From: Nesterenkonia xinjiangensis
Lineage (GTDB): Bacteria; Actinomycetota; Actinomycetes; Actinomycetales; Micrococcaceae
Length of the DNA stretch: 64,000 nt
Assembly (NCBI RefSeq): GCF_013410745.1
Contig: NZ_JACCFY010000001.1
Span: forward strand, 1,364,001-1,428,000
Direction: 5' to 3'
Positions 16,281 to 24,953 of the stretch are shown here, piece after piece; the stretch's first letter is position 1; each line of letters begins with the position of its first letter. The notes under the pieces were generated by a model. The model was not told the DNA's origin and did no database searches. It saw only the letters and a list, made by a program, of their open reading frames with translations. The position numbers and the translations under genes were made by a program.

Positions 16281-18608
16281 TCAGCCCGTGACCACCACCC
16301 GTTCGCGTCGGATGAGCCGGGCCGACCGCACCACGACGCCGTCCTCCACCTCCCGTACGGACGGATGGACCCACACGCCCGATGCGGCGCACCAGGGCAG
16401 CAGCTCCAGGGTCAGCGAGCCGCGCCGGAGCTCCTCCCGCCACGGAGTCAGGTCCATCTCCCACTCCCGGCCATGCCAGAAGTGGTCGCTGATCAGCCGG
16501 TCCCCCAGTCGAGCACGGCCGACGTCGCCGGTCCAGTCCACGCGCAGGAGCAGCTGCCCGGACCCTTGGTCCTCGTCCTCCAGATGCTCCTCGGGGATCG
16601 ACAGCTCCACGACGGCGGCGCCGCTGAAGTCCGCGGGAGCCGCGAGCCTCTCCTCCGGGCCTCCCACCCTGGGCTGCGGGGCCGTCGCCGGCAGGACCAG
16701 ACTGCGACACAGCACCTCCTGCTGCCCCGCTCGCGGCGCGGACACCAGCCGACGCCGCCACCGCGGCGAGGTGCCGGCGCCCTGCCAGACGTCGAGCGTC
16801 ACCTCGGGCTCCTCGGTGTGGACCACCAGCCGGGTCGCGGCGGGGCGCACCGAATCAGCGTGCACCGGCTCAGCGTGCACCGGGGCGGAGCAGAGCACCA
16901 TCGACTCCCGGCCGTCCACGGGCAGCACGGCGAGCTGGTCGGCGGTGGCCTCGTCGAGGATCAGCAGGCGGACGCTCCCGCAGGTCAGCAGGACCTCCGG
17001 ACCGGGGTCGGCGGTCAGCTCGACGAACGTGTCGCCGTCGTCGGTGCCGGTGGCACGGCACGGACCGGAGACCTCCACCGCCCCGGCGAGCAGCAGCTGC
17101 ACCGGGATACCGCGCCGCGCCGTGAGCACGACGACGGCGCCGCCCTCCTCCTCGCGGCGGGTCAGCAGCTCCGCGGTGGCGCTGACCAGCCGGGTGCGCT
17201 CGTCCAGCGGCAGGTTCACCGGCCACACGGTGGAGATGCCGGCCGGCAGATCCACCGGCTCATGGGGCACCAGCTGGGAGGCGTCCAGCCCCTGCTCGGG
17301 ACCGAGGCGCAGCTGCAGGGCGGGCTGAGGGTCGAGGTGGCCGTCGGGGACGTAGGTGCTGAGGAAGAGGTAGCCGGAGTCGCCGTCGGAGCGGACCGCC
17401 CAGCGCAGGCTGTGCGGGTCCTCGGCGGACCCGCCTCCGACCCGGCTGCGCATCGCGGCCAGCCGGTGCCCGTCTGCGGCGAGCCACAGGTGTTGGCGCC
17501 GCAGCATCTCGTAGTGCGGACGGATGCGGCCGTGCTCCCCGATGGGTGCACCGAAGTCGTAGCTGATCTGCGGGACGTCGTTGGGGTAGCCGGTGGCCTG
17601 GGACTCCTGCTCGCCGTCGGGATGCGCGGCTCCGCCCCCGAACGGGTTGCTGCCGCCGGCGTACATGTAGAAGCCCTGCCACACGGAACCGCTGCCGATG
17701 GTGGCCAGGGCGAGGGCGGCCACGTCCTCCCCGCTGACCAGGGGGCGTCGGTGATAGGCCACGTGCATGCCGCCGCCGAGCTCACAGGTGAGGAAGGGGG
17801 TCTGCGGGTCCGGGGACTGCGGAGCAGTGGGGAGCGGTGCCGCGGACGGTGAGACCGACGTGGCCTCGGCGGCCAGTGCCCGGGCGACGTCGTCGCCGAC
17901 GCCGAGATCATCGCGGACCTCCTCATAGTGAAAGTGGACCCGGCAGAACGACGGCCATGCGGCCAGCGAATCCGCCCAGAACCCGTCCGCGTAGCCGCTG
18001 CACACCGGCAGCAGGCTCTCGGGCAGGCGGGCGCCGCCCCATCCGGTGGCGGTCCACAGCGGGACCTGCAGCCCCAGCTCCTCAGCCATGGTCCGGAGGG
18101 TGGCCAGATGCTCGGGCTGATCTGCCAGCTCGTTCTCGATCTGAGCGGCGATGACCGGGCCGCCGTCGTCGTGGGTCAGCCCCTCCAGCTGGGCGACGAT
18201 CTGCGCGTAGAAGGCGCGCACCCGCCCCAGATACTCCGGATGGTCGCGCCGGGTGGGGACTCCCGAACCCACCAGCCAGTCCGGGAAGCCGCCGTGGCGC
18301 ACCTCTCCATGGGACCAGGGGCCCAGGCGGACGACGACCTCGAGCCCGTGGGCCGCCGCACGGCGGATGAAGCCCCTCAGGTCACGGGGCCCGGACCAGT
18401 CGAACTCCCCGGGACGAGGCTCATGGTGTCTCCAGAAGACGTAGGTCGCCACCGAGGTCAGCCCGCCGGCGCGGGCCAGGCCCAGCACGTCCGACCAGCG
18501 CTCCGGGGAGATGCGGCTGTAGTGGATCTCCCCGGTGACGGGGAACCAGGGCACACCGTCCCGGGCGATCCAGCGCGGGGTGACGGTGATGTCGGCGGGC
18601 GGGTTCAT
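16281..18608 (-). CDS. Beta-galactosidase, glycoside hydrolase family 35
   Basis: This 775-residue (beta/alpha)8 glycosidase begins with the GH35 pattern RDGVPWFPVTGEIHYSRISPERWSDVL and TYVFWRHHEPRPGEFDWSG. The acid/base glutamate fits AAQIENEL near residue 142, and the nucleophile glutamate fits FLTCELGGGMH near 268. The C-terminal half consists of beta-sandwich domains, the last being a jelly-roll (DFSGAAVVELSIPEEHL and following). No signal peptide is seen, so it probably acts inside on imported galacto-oligosaccharides, for example pectic galactan fragments. ATG 18608 with AGGAGG in front is chosen; the longer frame reads through a 16-base tandem repeat. It follows a binding-protein gene in the same direction. 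Confidence 0.9.
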   Translation of the reverse strand: MNPPADITVTPRWIARDGVPWFPVTGEIHYSRISPERWSDVLGLARAGGLTSVATYVFWRHHEPRPGEFDWSGPRDLRGFIRRAAAHGLEVVVRLGPWSHGEVRHGGFPDWLVGSGVPTRRDHPEYLGRVRAFYAQIVAQLEGLTHDDGGPVIAAQIENELADQPEHLATLRTMAEELGLQVPLWTATGWGGARLPESLLPVCSGYADGFWADSLAAWPSFCRVHFHYEEVRDDLGVGDDVARALAAEATSVSPSAAPLPTAPQSPDPQTPFLTCELGGGMHVAYHRRPLVSGEDVAALALATIGSGSVWQGFYMYAGGSNPFGGGAAHPDGEQESQATGYPNDVPQISYDFGAPIGEHGRIRPHYEMLRRQHLWLAADGHRLAAMRSRVGGGSAEDPHSLRWAVRSDGDSGYLFLSTYVPDGHLDPQPALQLRLGPEQGLDASQLVPHEPVDLPAGISTVWPVNLPLDERTRLVSATAELLTRREEEGGAVVVLTARRGIPVQLLLAGAVEVSGPCRATGTDDGDTFVELTADPGPEVLLTCGSVRLLILDEATADQLAVLPVDGRESMVLCSAPVHAEPVHADSVRPAATRLVVHTEEPEVTLDVWQGAGTSPRWRRRLVSAPRAGQQEVLCRSLVLPATAPQPRVGGPEERLAAPADFSGAAVVELSIPEEHLEDEDQGSGQLLLRVDWTGDVGRARLGDRLISDHFWHGREWEMDLTPWREELRRGSLTLELLPWCAASGVWVHPSVREVEDGVVVRSARLIRRERVVVTG

Positions 18609-18617
18609 GCTCCTCCT

Positions 18618-18657
18618 GGTGCTGGGTCCTGCTCGTGCTGGGTCCTGCTGGTGCTGG
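18618..18657. repeat. 16-bp tandem repeat in the GH35 leader
   Basis: About 2.5 copies of a 16-base unit (GGTGCTGGGTCCTGCT, with one C/G difference) lie just upstream of the GH35 ribosome site. No function can be assigned. Confidence 0.6.
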
Positions 18658-18676
18658 CCGGGCATGCGAGCAGGGC

Positions 18677-18696
18677 GGCCCCTCTGCTGAGGGACC
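18677..18696 (-). terminator. Intercistronic hairpin after binding protein copy 2
   Basis: An 8-bp stem (one G-U pair in the RNA) with a 4-base loop lies about 65 bases after the binding-protein stop and before GH35. There is no T-run, so partial termination or protection of the upstream mRNA is more likely than full termination. Confidence 0.45.
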
Positions 18697-18759
18697 ACCC
18701 TGAAGGCTCATCCGAACCCTGACCCGCATTCGCGCTCTCGACCGAGCCGAGGCGCCTGA

Positions 18760-20052
18760 TCAGCGCAGCTCGGCCTCCATCTCGGAGATCATGTTCTCCG
18801 CCGCGTCCTCGGGCGACTGACGGTCGAAGAACACCTCCATCTCGTAGCGGTAGATGATGTCCTGCAGGCCGGAGAAGCCGAGCGACGGCACCGGCTCCGG
18901 TCCGGCCAGCTCATCCTCGATCTCCTCGATGAACTCGGCGGAGGTCAGGTCCGGACCCTCCAGCTCGGGCAGGATGGCCTCGCGCACCGAGTTGTTGCCC
19001 GGCAGGCCGCGGTCCACCAGGTTCAGCAGCCCGGCCTCCTCGGAGTTGACGAAGTAGTCGATGAACAGCTGCGCCTCCTCCGGGTGGTCGGTGGTGGCCG
19101 AGGCCGACATCAGCATCGAGGACTTGTACCACATGCCGTTGTCCTCCGCGCTGCCGGTGCTGCTGGGGAACCGCAGCAGCTCCAGGTCCACGCCGGAGGC
19201 CTCGGAGAGCCCGTTGATCTGGTTGGTCCACCACGGGGCCATGGCCACCTGGCCGGTGCCCAGCAGGGACTGGTCCGGGCCGCTGGACTGGTTCTCCGAC
19301 ATCACCGCGGCCGAGGGAATGCCCTCGTCCACCAGGTCCAGGTAGTACTGGAAGTACTCGGCGGCGTCGTCGGCGTCGAAGCCCAGCTCGCCCTCGTCGG
19401 TGGTCATGTGCTGGTCCTGCTGGCGCAGCCAGATCTGGAAGCCGCCGGGCTCGTTGGGGTCATTGGTGCCGTAGCCGTCGTCGAGGTTCTCGCTCAGCTC
19501 GGCGCTGATCTCGGCGAAGTCGTCCCAGGTCCACGTGGTGTCGTCCGGAATCTCGACGCCGGCTTCGTCGAAGAGCTCCGGGTTGGCGATCAGCGCCAGG
19601 GAGTTGATGCCGGTGGTGATGCCGAACAGACCGTCCTCGGTGCGGCCGTTGTCCACGGAGTCCTGGTCGAACTCGGAGACGTCGACGTCGCTGAGGTCCA
19701 GCAAGGCTCCGCGGTCCGCGTACTCGCGCAGGTACTTGTCGTCCATCTGGATGATGTCGGGCATCTCTCCGCCGGCGGACTGGGTGGCCAGCTGGTCCCA
19801 GTAGCCGGACCAGTCGCCGTACTCGGCGGAGATCGAGATGTGCGGGTGCTCCTCCTCGAAGGCGTCGATGATCTCCTGGGTGGTCTGGTGGCGTGAGTCC
19901 GAGCCCCACCAGGTGAAGCGCAGCTGGACGTCCTCGTCTCCACCCGCCTCACCCCCTCCTCCGCCGTCGGCGTCGCCGCCGCAGGCCGTCAGGGCCACGG
20001 CGGACAGGGACGTCACGGCCACAATCCTGGAAAGTCGCGTGAAGTTCTTCAT
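18760..20052 (-). CDS. Sugar ABC transporter solute-binding lipoprotein (copy 2)
   Basis: This 430-residue member of the window's binding-protein family has ATG 20052 with GAGG in front and a lipobox ALTAC (Cys 24). It has TWWGSDSRHQTTQEIIDAFEEEHP, DIIQMDDKYLREYADRGALLDL, DDTTWTWDDFAEI, IWLRQQDQHMTTDEGELGFD, WWTNQINGLSEASG and RFPSSTGSAEDNGMWYKSSM. The mature chain is strongly acidic. It precedes the GH35 beta-galactosidase gene in the same direction, with a hairpin between, so its ligand may be a galacto-oligosaccharide. No permease is adjacent. By eye it is closest to copy 1. Confidence 0.92.
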   Translation of the reverse strand: MKNFTRLSRIVAVTSLSAVALTACGGDADGGGGGEAGGDEDVQLRFTWWGSDSRHQTTQEIIDAFEEEHPHISISAEYGDWSGYWDQLATQSAGGEMPDIIQMDDKYLREYADRGALLDLSDVDVSEFDQDSVDNGRTEDGLFGITTGINSLALIANPELFDEAGVEIPDDTTWTWDDFAEISAELSENLDDGYGTNDPNEPGGFQIWLRQQDQHMTTDEGELGFDADDAAEYFQYYLDLVDEGIPSAAVMSENQSSGPDQSLLGTGQVAMAPWWTNQINGLSEASGVDLELLRFPSSTGSAEDNGMWYKSSMLMSASATTDHPEEAQLFIDYFVNSEEAGLLNLVDRGLPGNNSVREAILPELEGPDLTSAEFIEEIEDELAGPEPVPSLGFSGLQDIIYRYEMEVFFDRQSPEDAAENMISEMEAELR

Positions 20053-20129
20053 AGGTTCCTCATTCATCGAACGGTACGGTGCGAAGCCCCGCCGGCCACG
20101 GTCGATGTGAAATGTGATCAGCATCACTC

Positions 20130-20176
20130 AGCAAGCGGTTTCCATGACTGTAGGGCGGCGGCTGACAGCGCGTCAA
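20130..20176 (-). promoter_or_regulatory. Promoter and LacI-type operator for binding protein copy 2
   Basis: On the minus strand TTGACG (20171-20176) and TACAGT (20147-20152) have an 18-base spacer. GGAAACCGCTTGCT (20130-20143) follows directly and resembles a CG-centred LacI-family site, with a left half like the AAACC half of the operator shared by three other promoters. Confidence 0.55.
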
Positions 20177-20357
20177 CGACGTTCCACCGGTTCACCATTG
20201 CCGCTTCGACATGCAGTGATTCACTACGCGTATGAACAACGCCGCTCAACTGAGCATTCGTGCATCACTGAGTCGGAGGGGGACGTCACCCTGAAAACTC
20301 GGGCCGACCTACAGAGGCCTCTGACCTGGACCTCTGCGGTGCGGGAGCGAGGACCGC
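20177..20357. other. Non-coding stretch between serine hydrolase end and promoter
   Basis: Together with the promoter and leader to its left this makes about 305 bases without a gene (20053-20357). It contains the palindrome CAGAGGCCTCTG (20312-20323), which could be part of a weak terminator for the serine hydrolase gene, with TTTT a little downstream on the minus strand. I see no coding potential. Confidence 0.5.
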
Positions 20358-21941
20358 TCACACCTGGCGGCCGATGAGCAGCCCGTCGAACTCCTGAGCG
20401 AAGAGCTCGGCCGAGGCGCGCATGCGGCACACCATCTGGGCGCCGTCGCCGACATGGACGAGCAGCTGGATCTGCGCGAGCCAGTCCCCTACGACGTGCG
20501 CGTGAACGGAGAGCGTATTCCCGTCGATCCAGGCTCCGGAGGTGTGCGTCTCGTAGCCGTAGCCGGGCAGATCATGCCGCGCGTGCCCGCCAAACCGATA
20601 GGGGAACCTCAGGCGTCTCCCGTCCGCGGTGCGCAGCGTCAGCTCGCCGAGATCCCCGGTGGAGCGGATCTCCAGGCCGACGAGCTCCTCCCCGGCCCCA
20701 AGCGCCTCGGACTGCCTGCCGGGCCCGGTCTCGAGGGCGAAGCTGGCGCGGTAGGTGCCGGCGTCATGGGCGAGCCCCATCGGCAGCGGGGCCCCGGAGA
20801 CCCAGGCGAGCTCGCGTGGGGCGGTGACGTCGTCGGGACTCTCCAGCAGCGGAGCCGGACCGTCGGCCACGGGACCCGAAGCCCCTTCGCGGACCTCACC
20901 CGGGGCTGCCCCGACCTGTTCCGCGAGCGGATCGAGCAGCTCGCCCCACAGCGCGTCGTGGAGGAGCTGAGCGTCGGATTCGATGTGCTGGTTGTCCCCG
21001 GTCACGACGACGGCGGCCTCCAACCAGGGCACCACGAGCATGATCTGCCCGCCCATCCCCCAGGCGGCGAAGCTGTTCCGGCGGCATCGCCAGAACTGGT
21101 GGCCGTAGCCCAGCTGCGCCTCCGGGTGGGCGAAGCCGCCGGCGACGGTGGGCGTCTGCACACTGGTGGCGGCGCGCAGAAACTCCCCGGAGATCACCTG
21201 CCTTCCGCCCGCGCGGCCCTGCTGCAGGCAGAGCTGGGCGATGCGGGCGAGGTCCCGTGGAGTGGCCAGCAGCCCGGAGCCGCCGTGGGCGACCCCGGCC
21301 GGGTTCTCGGCGACCTCTCGCCAAGTGGGGTGGTGGTCGAAGGCCTCTGAGGGGAGCCCCAGGGGGCTCCTCAGGGCGCGCAGCGGAGCCTCCAAGCCCA
21401 GATGCCGGCCGATCCGCTCGGCGAAGAACTCCTCGAAGGGCAGCCCGGTGAGCCGCTCCACCAGCGCGGTGAGCACCAGGGTGGCCGAGGTGTCATAGGC
21501 GAACACCGTCCCCGGCGGACGGCTGGGCGGCACGGTGAAGAAGGTGCGCACCCAGTCCGGGTCCGACACCTGGGCGTAGGTGTTCTGCCCATGGGCCGTG
21601 CGCATGCTCAGCAGGTCCTCCACACGCATCGCCCGCACCCAGGGGTGTGCCCGGGGACGATGCTCAGGGAAGTGGTCCACCAGGAGATCGTCCAGAGCGA
21701 GGGCGCCGTCGTCGATCAGGGCACCGACGGCGAGGGACACCAGCGACTTCCCCGCCGAGTACAGCCGATGCGGCCGCTCGGGACCGTAGGGGAGCCAGTA
21801 GGTCTCGTGCCGGAGCCGCCCCTGGTGGACCGCCAGGAGCGAGTGCATGACCAGCCCGTGGGCCTGCAGCCGCGGGATCAGGTGCCCCTCGACCCGCTGA
21901 CGGAACCAGTCCGCCGTCGGGGACTGCGGTCGGTGCGGCAT
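20358..21941 (-). CDS. Serine hydrolase, beta-lactamase/class C esterase family
   Basis: This 527-residue protein has a penicillin-binding/transpeptidase fold. The nucleophile motif SAGKSLVS (SxxK) lies near residue 61, FAYDTSAT near 148 fits the YxN-type tyrosine motif, and HGGSGLLATPRDLARIAQL supplies the third motif region. A C-terminal beta-rich domain of about 170 residues follows (TYRASFALETG onward). No signal peptide is evident. Proteins of this family in plant-polysaccharide loci are often esterases, so removal of acetyl groups from pectin fragments is possible but unproven. ATG 21941 is chosen for the AGGAG in front; it lies 38 bases after the isomerase stop. Confidence 0.8.
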   Translation of the reverse strand: MPHRPQSPTADWFRQRVEGHLIPRLQAHGLVMHSLLAVHQGRLRHETYWLPYGPERPHRLYSAGKSLVSLAVGALIDDGALALDDLLVDHFPEHRPRAHPWVRAMRVEDLLSMRTAHGQNTYAQVSDPDWVRTFFTVPPSRPPGTVFAYDTSATLVLTALVERLTGLPFEEFFAERIGRHLGLEAPLRALRSPLGLPSEAFDHHPTWREVAENPAGVAHGGSGLLATPRDLARIAQLCLQQGRAGGRQVISGEFLRAATSVQTPTVAGGFAHPEAQLGYGHQFWRCRRNSFAAWGMGGQIMLVVPWLEAAVVVTGDNQHIESDAQLLHDALWGELLDPLAEQVGAAPGEVREGASGPVADGPAPLLESPDDVTAPRELAWVSGAPLPMGLAHDAGTYRASFALETGPGRQSEALGAGEELVGLEIRSTGDLGELTLRTADGRRLRFPYRFGGHARHDLPGYGYETHTSGAWIDGNTLSVHAHVVGDWLAQIQLLVHVGDGAQMVCRMRASAELFAQEFDGLLIGRQV

Positions 21942-21979
21942 GGGGACTCCTGGGACAGAGGCGGGGTCTCTCGTGCCGC

Positions 21980-22765
21980 TCAGCGCAGCGTCTTCTCGAA
22001 CCACTGGGCGGTGGCGGCCAGCGGCACGGAGATCTCAGGGATGTCCGGGTACCAGGCGCGCTCCCACTCCAGGGAGATCCATCCCGAGCCGCCAGTCAGC
22101 AGCCGGCCGATCTCCTCCAGGGGCAGGTCCCCCTCACCGGTGACGGCAGGCTTCCAGTCCTGGGCCATGGAGGCGTCCTTGACCTGCACATAGTGCACCC
22201 GCCCACCCAGCAGACTGGCAGTCGTGGAGGGCTCCTCGCCGTTGATGAACGGATGCAGGATATCCCAGAGCACCCCGACGCGCGGGTCCTCGCCGAAGGG
22301 GGCGAGCAGCTCGAGGACGTCCTCGGCGGTGGGGTGGGAGTCGTGGGTCTCCACCAGGAGCTGGACGCCGGTGGACGTGAGGTCCTCCAGCACGGCCTCG
22401 ATCCGTCGGTGCGCCGCCTGCCGCCCGGCGTGCGTGCCGCCGGGGAAGACCCGCACGGACGGTGCGCCCATCACCTCCGCCAGCCGGATCAGGGCCCCCA
22501 GCTCCTCGATGACGGCGTCGTCGTCCTCCTCGGTGCCGCCGCAGACCCGCACGTAGCCGGCCAGGCAGGAGATCTCCAGCCCTGCGTCGGTGACATGCCG
22601 GGCGGCGTCCCGGGCGGCGCCGTCGCCCATCCCGAGGGTCACCTCCTCGTCGGGGTGCACGCGAAGCTCGACACCGTCGCAGCCGTGGTCGAGCGCGGTA
22701 CGCACCGACTCCACCACCGGACGGCCGGGCATTCCCAGGGTGCTGACGCTGAGCTTCCAGCTCAT
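21980..22765 (-). CDS. Sugar phosphate isomerase/epimerase (xylose-isomerase-like TIM barrel)
   Basis: This 261-residue AP-endonuclease-2-type TIM barrel has LSVSTLGMPGRPVVESVRTALDHGCDGVELRVHPDE, LLVETHDSHPTAEDVLELL, VGVLWDILHPFINGEE, VHYVQVKDASM and WISLEWERAWYPD. The Glu, Asp/His and Glu at the strand ends fit the divalent-metal site of the family. It probably isomerises or epimerises a sugar or keto-sugar released by the GH106/GH154-like enzymes; the substrate is unknown. The start ATG at 22765 overlaps the upstream stop (ATGA). Confidence 0.85.
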   Translation of the reverse strand: MSWKLSVSTLGMPGRPVVESVRTALDHGCDGVELRVHPDEEVTLGMGDGAARDAARHVTDAGLEISCLAGYVRVCGGTEEDDDAVIEELGALIRLAEVMGAPSVRVFPGGTHAGRQAAHRRIEAVLEDLTSTGVQLLVETHDSHPTAEDVLELLAPFGEDPRVGVLWDILHPFINGEEPSTTASLLGGRVHYVQVKDASMAQDWKPAVTGEGDLPLEEIGRLLTGGSGWISLEWERAWYPDIPEISVPLAATAQWFEKTLR

Positions 22766-24783
22766 GATCCCTCGCCTCCTTCGTGCCGGCTGACCTCCGC
22801 CGGGTCGAAGCGCACCGTGGTGAGCACGTCCTCGTCGGCCCAGCGGAAGGACACTCCCTCGGAGGTCACGGTCAGGTCCACCACGCCGACGGCGGAGTCT
22901 CCGGCAGCACCGGCACCACCGACGTCGGCTGTCCGGCAAGTGTCACCGCCAGCCTCACCTGCGGCAAGGCCTGATGACTCGGCCGCGGGCACGCGGCCGC
23001 GCAGCTGCGCCCGGGACACCAGCACCGAAGAGCCGCTCACCCCGGCGCGCAGGCACGGGATCTCGCACCATTCGGCGAAGGCGGTGCCCGCCGGGGAGGT
23101 CAGCTGCTCGTGGGCCTCCCAGCCGTGGAGCCCTTCCAGCGTGGAGGTCAGTTCACCACCGGGGGGCACCGCCCAGCCGGTGTGCTGGACCTCCATCGGG
23201 AAGCACGCCCCGAGGATCCGATCGATGCGGACCTCCTCGGCCCCGCGGGCGACCACATAGGACTCCAGGCGCAGCCCCGGCATGGCCACCGATCCGCCCG
23301 GGAAGATGGGCCGGTGCCAGGAGGCCGCCCAGGCCCAGCCTCCACCGCCGCCGGCTCCCAGCGGGTGCAGACGGCACCGTGCGCTGCTGCGCCCGCGGAA
23401 GCGCAGCGCCACATGGTTGTCCGGCACGTCGCCACGCGGCGTCGGGCCGGTGGCGGTGGAGTAGGCCAGTCGGGAGTACAGCGGATCTTCTCTGCCGGCG
23501 TCCTCGGCCTGATGGGGCCGCAGGTGGTCGCTGCCGTGGTTGTGCACCCGGACGATGCCGTCCTCGCGGGTGGCCTGGACGGCCCAGCCGGTGGAGGTCA
23601 TGCCGAAGGCGACGTCGTGATGATCCAGCGGCCGCTCCCCTTCGGCTGCGCTCCACAGCGGAGCATCGGCGGGCAGCAGCAGCCCGATCAGTGACTTGGT
23701 GGCCCACAGCGGGGAGGCCGGTCCCGAGTAAGGCTGGACCGTGGCAGGGTGCGAGCCGTGCCAGCCGAGGCTGAGCAGCCCGTGGTCGGTGAAGGCCCCC
23801 CGGTCCAGGAAGTACTTCAGCGTGGAGTTCAGCAGCCGCTTGGACTCCCCCGGGGGCATCGGAGTGTCTCCGGTGACCGCGCCGAGGGCGACGGCGGCGC
23901 CGGCTGCGAAGCGGTAGGTCATCGACCGGCCCTGGAAGAGCGGAGCCCCGTCAGCGCCGAAAAGGTGCCGATACTCCTGGAGGAACTCCTCCAGCCGGGT
24001 GCCGTGGATCCCGGATTCGCCGCGCAGGTGGGCGTCCAGCACCGGATAGAGATGCAGCGCCCAGCCGTTGTAGTGGTCGAAGGCCTGACCGTCGCCGTCG
24101 GTGTACCAGCCCTGGCCCCTGTCCCAGGTCTCCAGCAGGTGCAGGGCCCGTTCCTGGGCGGCGGCGGTGAGCTCGTCCCCGCGTCCCACGGACTCCAGGA
24201 ACCCGGCCACCGAGTAGGGGAACAGGTACCAGTTGTTGGGCGCCGGCACCGAGGTGATGGCCCCGCGCAGCCAGGTCTCCACAGAGTCCTGGACGTCCTC
24301 GTCGAGCTGATCCCACAACCAGGGGCGGGTCAGCCGCAGGGACAGCGCGACGGAGGCGGACTCCACCATGGGCTGTCCCTGCACATCATGATCCCGGATG
24401 GTCAGCCACGGCTCGGCCCCGCGGACTCCGGCCGCTGCCGTCCCGGCTCGCAGACCCTCTGCATAGCGTTCCAGCCAGCCGTGCGGGTCAGCGCCGTCGG
24501 CGCCACGGACCCGGAAGGCAGCCGCCAGCATGGAGCGGGCGAACCCCTCGAGCCCGTCGGATCGGACCCCGCTGCGCGAGGCCCGGCCAGGAAGGTTCAG
24601 GTGCGCCCGGCCCGGGCTGGCCCAGCGCCAGGCCGAACCGACGAGGTGGTCGGCCATGGCCTCCCAATGGGCGCGGGTGTACCCGGTGTACGGGCTGGCG
24701 TCGCGGTCCTCCTCCGGGAAGAGGATCCCGGATCCGGGCAGGGTGGCTCCTGGCTGGACGACATGCGCTCCACCTGAGGTCAT
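22762..24783 (-). CDS. DUF2264 protein, GH154-like
   Basis: This 673-residue protein resembles DUF2264, a family that includes CAZy GH154 beta-glucuronidases. Recognisable parts are YTRAHWEAMADHLVGSAWRWASPGRAHLNLPGR, NNWYLFPYSVAGFLESVG, GWYTDGDGQAFDHYNGWALHLYPVL near residue 235, RHLFGADGAPLFQGRSMTYRFAAGAA and LSLGWHGSHPATVQPYSGPASPLWATKSLIGLLLP. The fold is (alpha/alpha)6 with a C-terminal beta-sandwich. In this pectin context removal of glucuronic or galacturonic acid is plausible. No signal peptide. ATG 24783 is used; a GTG at 24795 has its purine run immediately adjacent and is less likely. Confidence 0.82.
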   Translation of the reverse strand: MTSGGAHVVQPGATLPGSGILFPEEDRDASPYTGYTRAHWEAMADHLVGSAWRWASPGRAHLNLPGRASRSGVRSDGLEGFARSMLAAAFRVRGADGADPHGWLERYAEGLRAGTAAAGVRGAEPWLTIRDHDVQGQPMVESASVALSLRLTRPWLWDQLDEDVQDSVETWLRGAITSVPAPNNWYLFPYSVAGFLESVGRGDELTAAAQERALHLLETWDRGQGWYTDGDGQAFDHYNGWALHLYPVLDAHLRGESGIHGTRLEEFLQEYRHLFGADGAPLFQGRSMTYRFAAGAAVALGAVTGDTPMPPGESKRLLNSTLKYFLDRGAFTDHGLLSLGWHGSHPATVQPYSGPASPLWATKSLIGLLLPADAPLWSAAEGERPLDHHDVAFGMTSTGWAVQATREDGIVRVHNHGSDHLRPHQAEDAGREDPLYSRLAYSTATGPTPRGDVPDNHVALRFRGRSSARCRLHPLGAGGGGGWAWAASWHRPIFPGGSVAMPGLRLESYVVARGAEEVRIDRILGACFPMEVQHTGWAVPPGGELTSTLEGLHGWEAHEQLTSPAGTAFAEWCEIPCLRAGVSGSSVLVSRAQLRGRVPAAESSGLAAGEAGGDTCRTADVGGAGAAGDSAVGVVDLTVTSEGVSFRWADEDVLTTVRFDPAEVSRHEGGEGS

Positions 24784-24953
24784 CGCGGGTCTCACCTTTC
24801 ACTCGTCTGCTTCCATTCGTCTCATGTCAGGAGGCCCGACCGGAAGGCCCCGCCCCCCGACCCCGACCCGGTTGAGATGGTGTGTTTCGGCCGGAAAGAC
24901 GCCCCCACGAGCGGAGTTCGGGCGGAAACTCACCGGCTCAACGAGAGGGCGGC

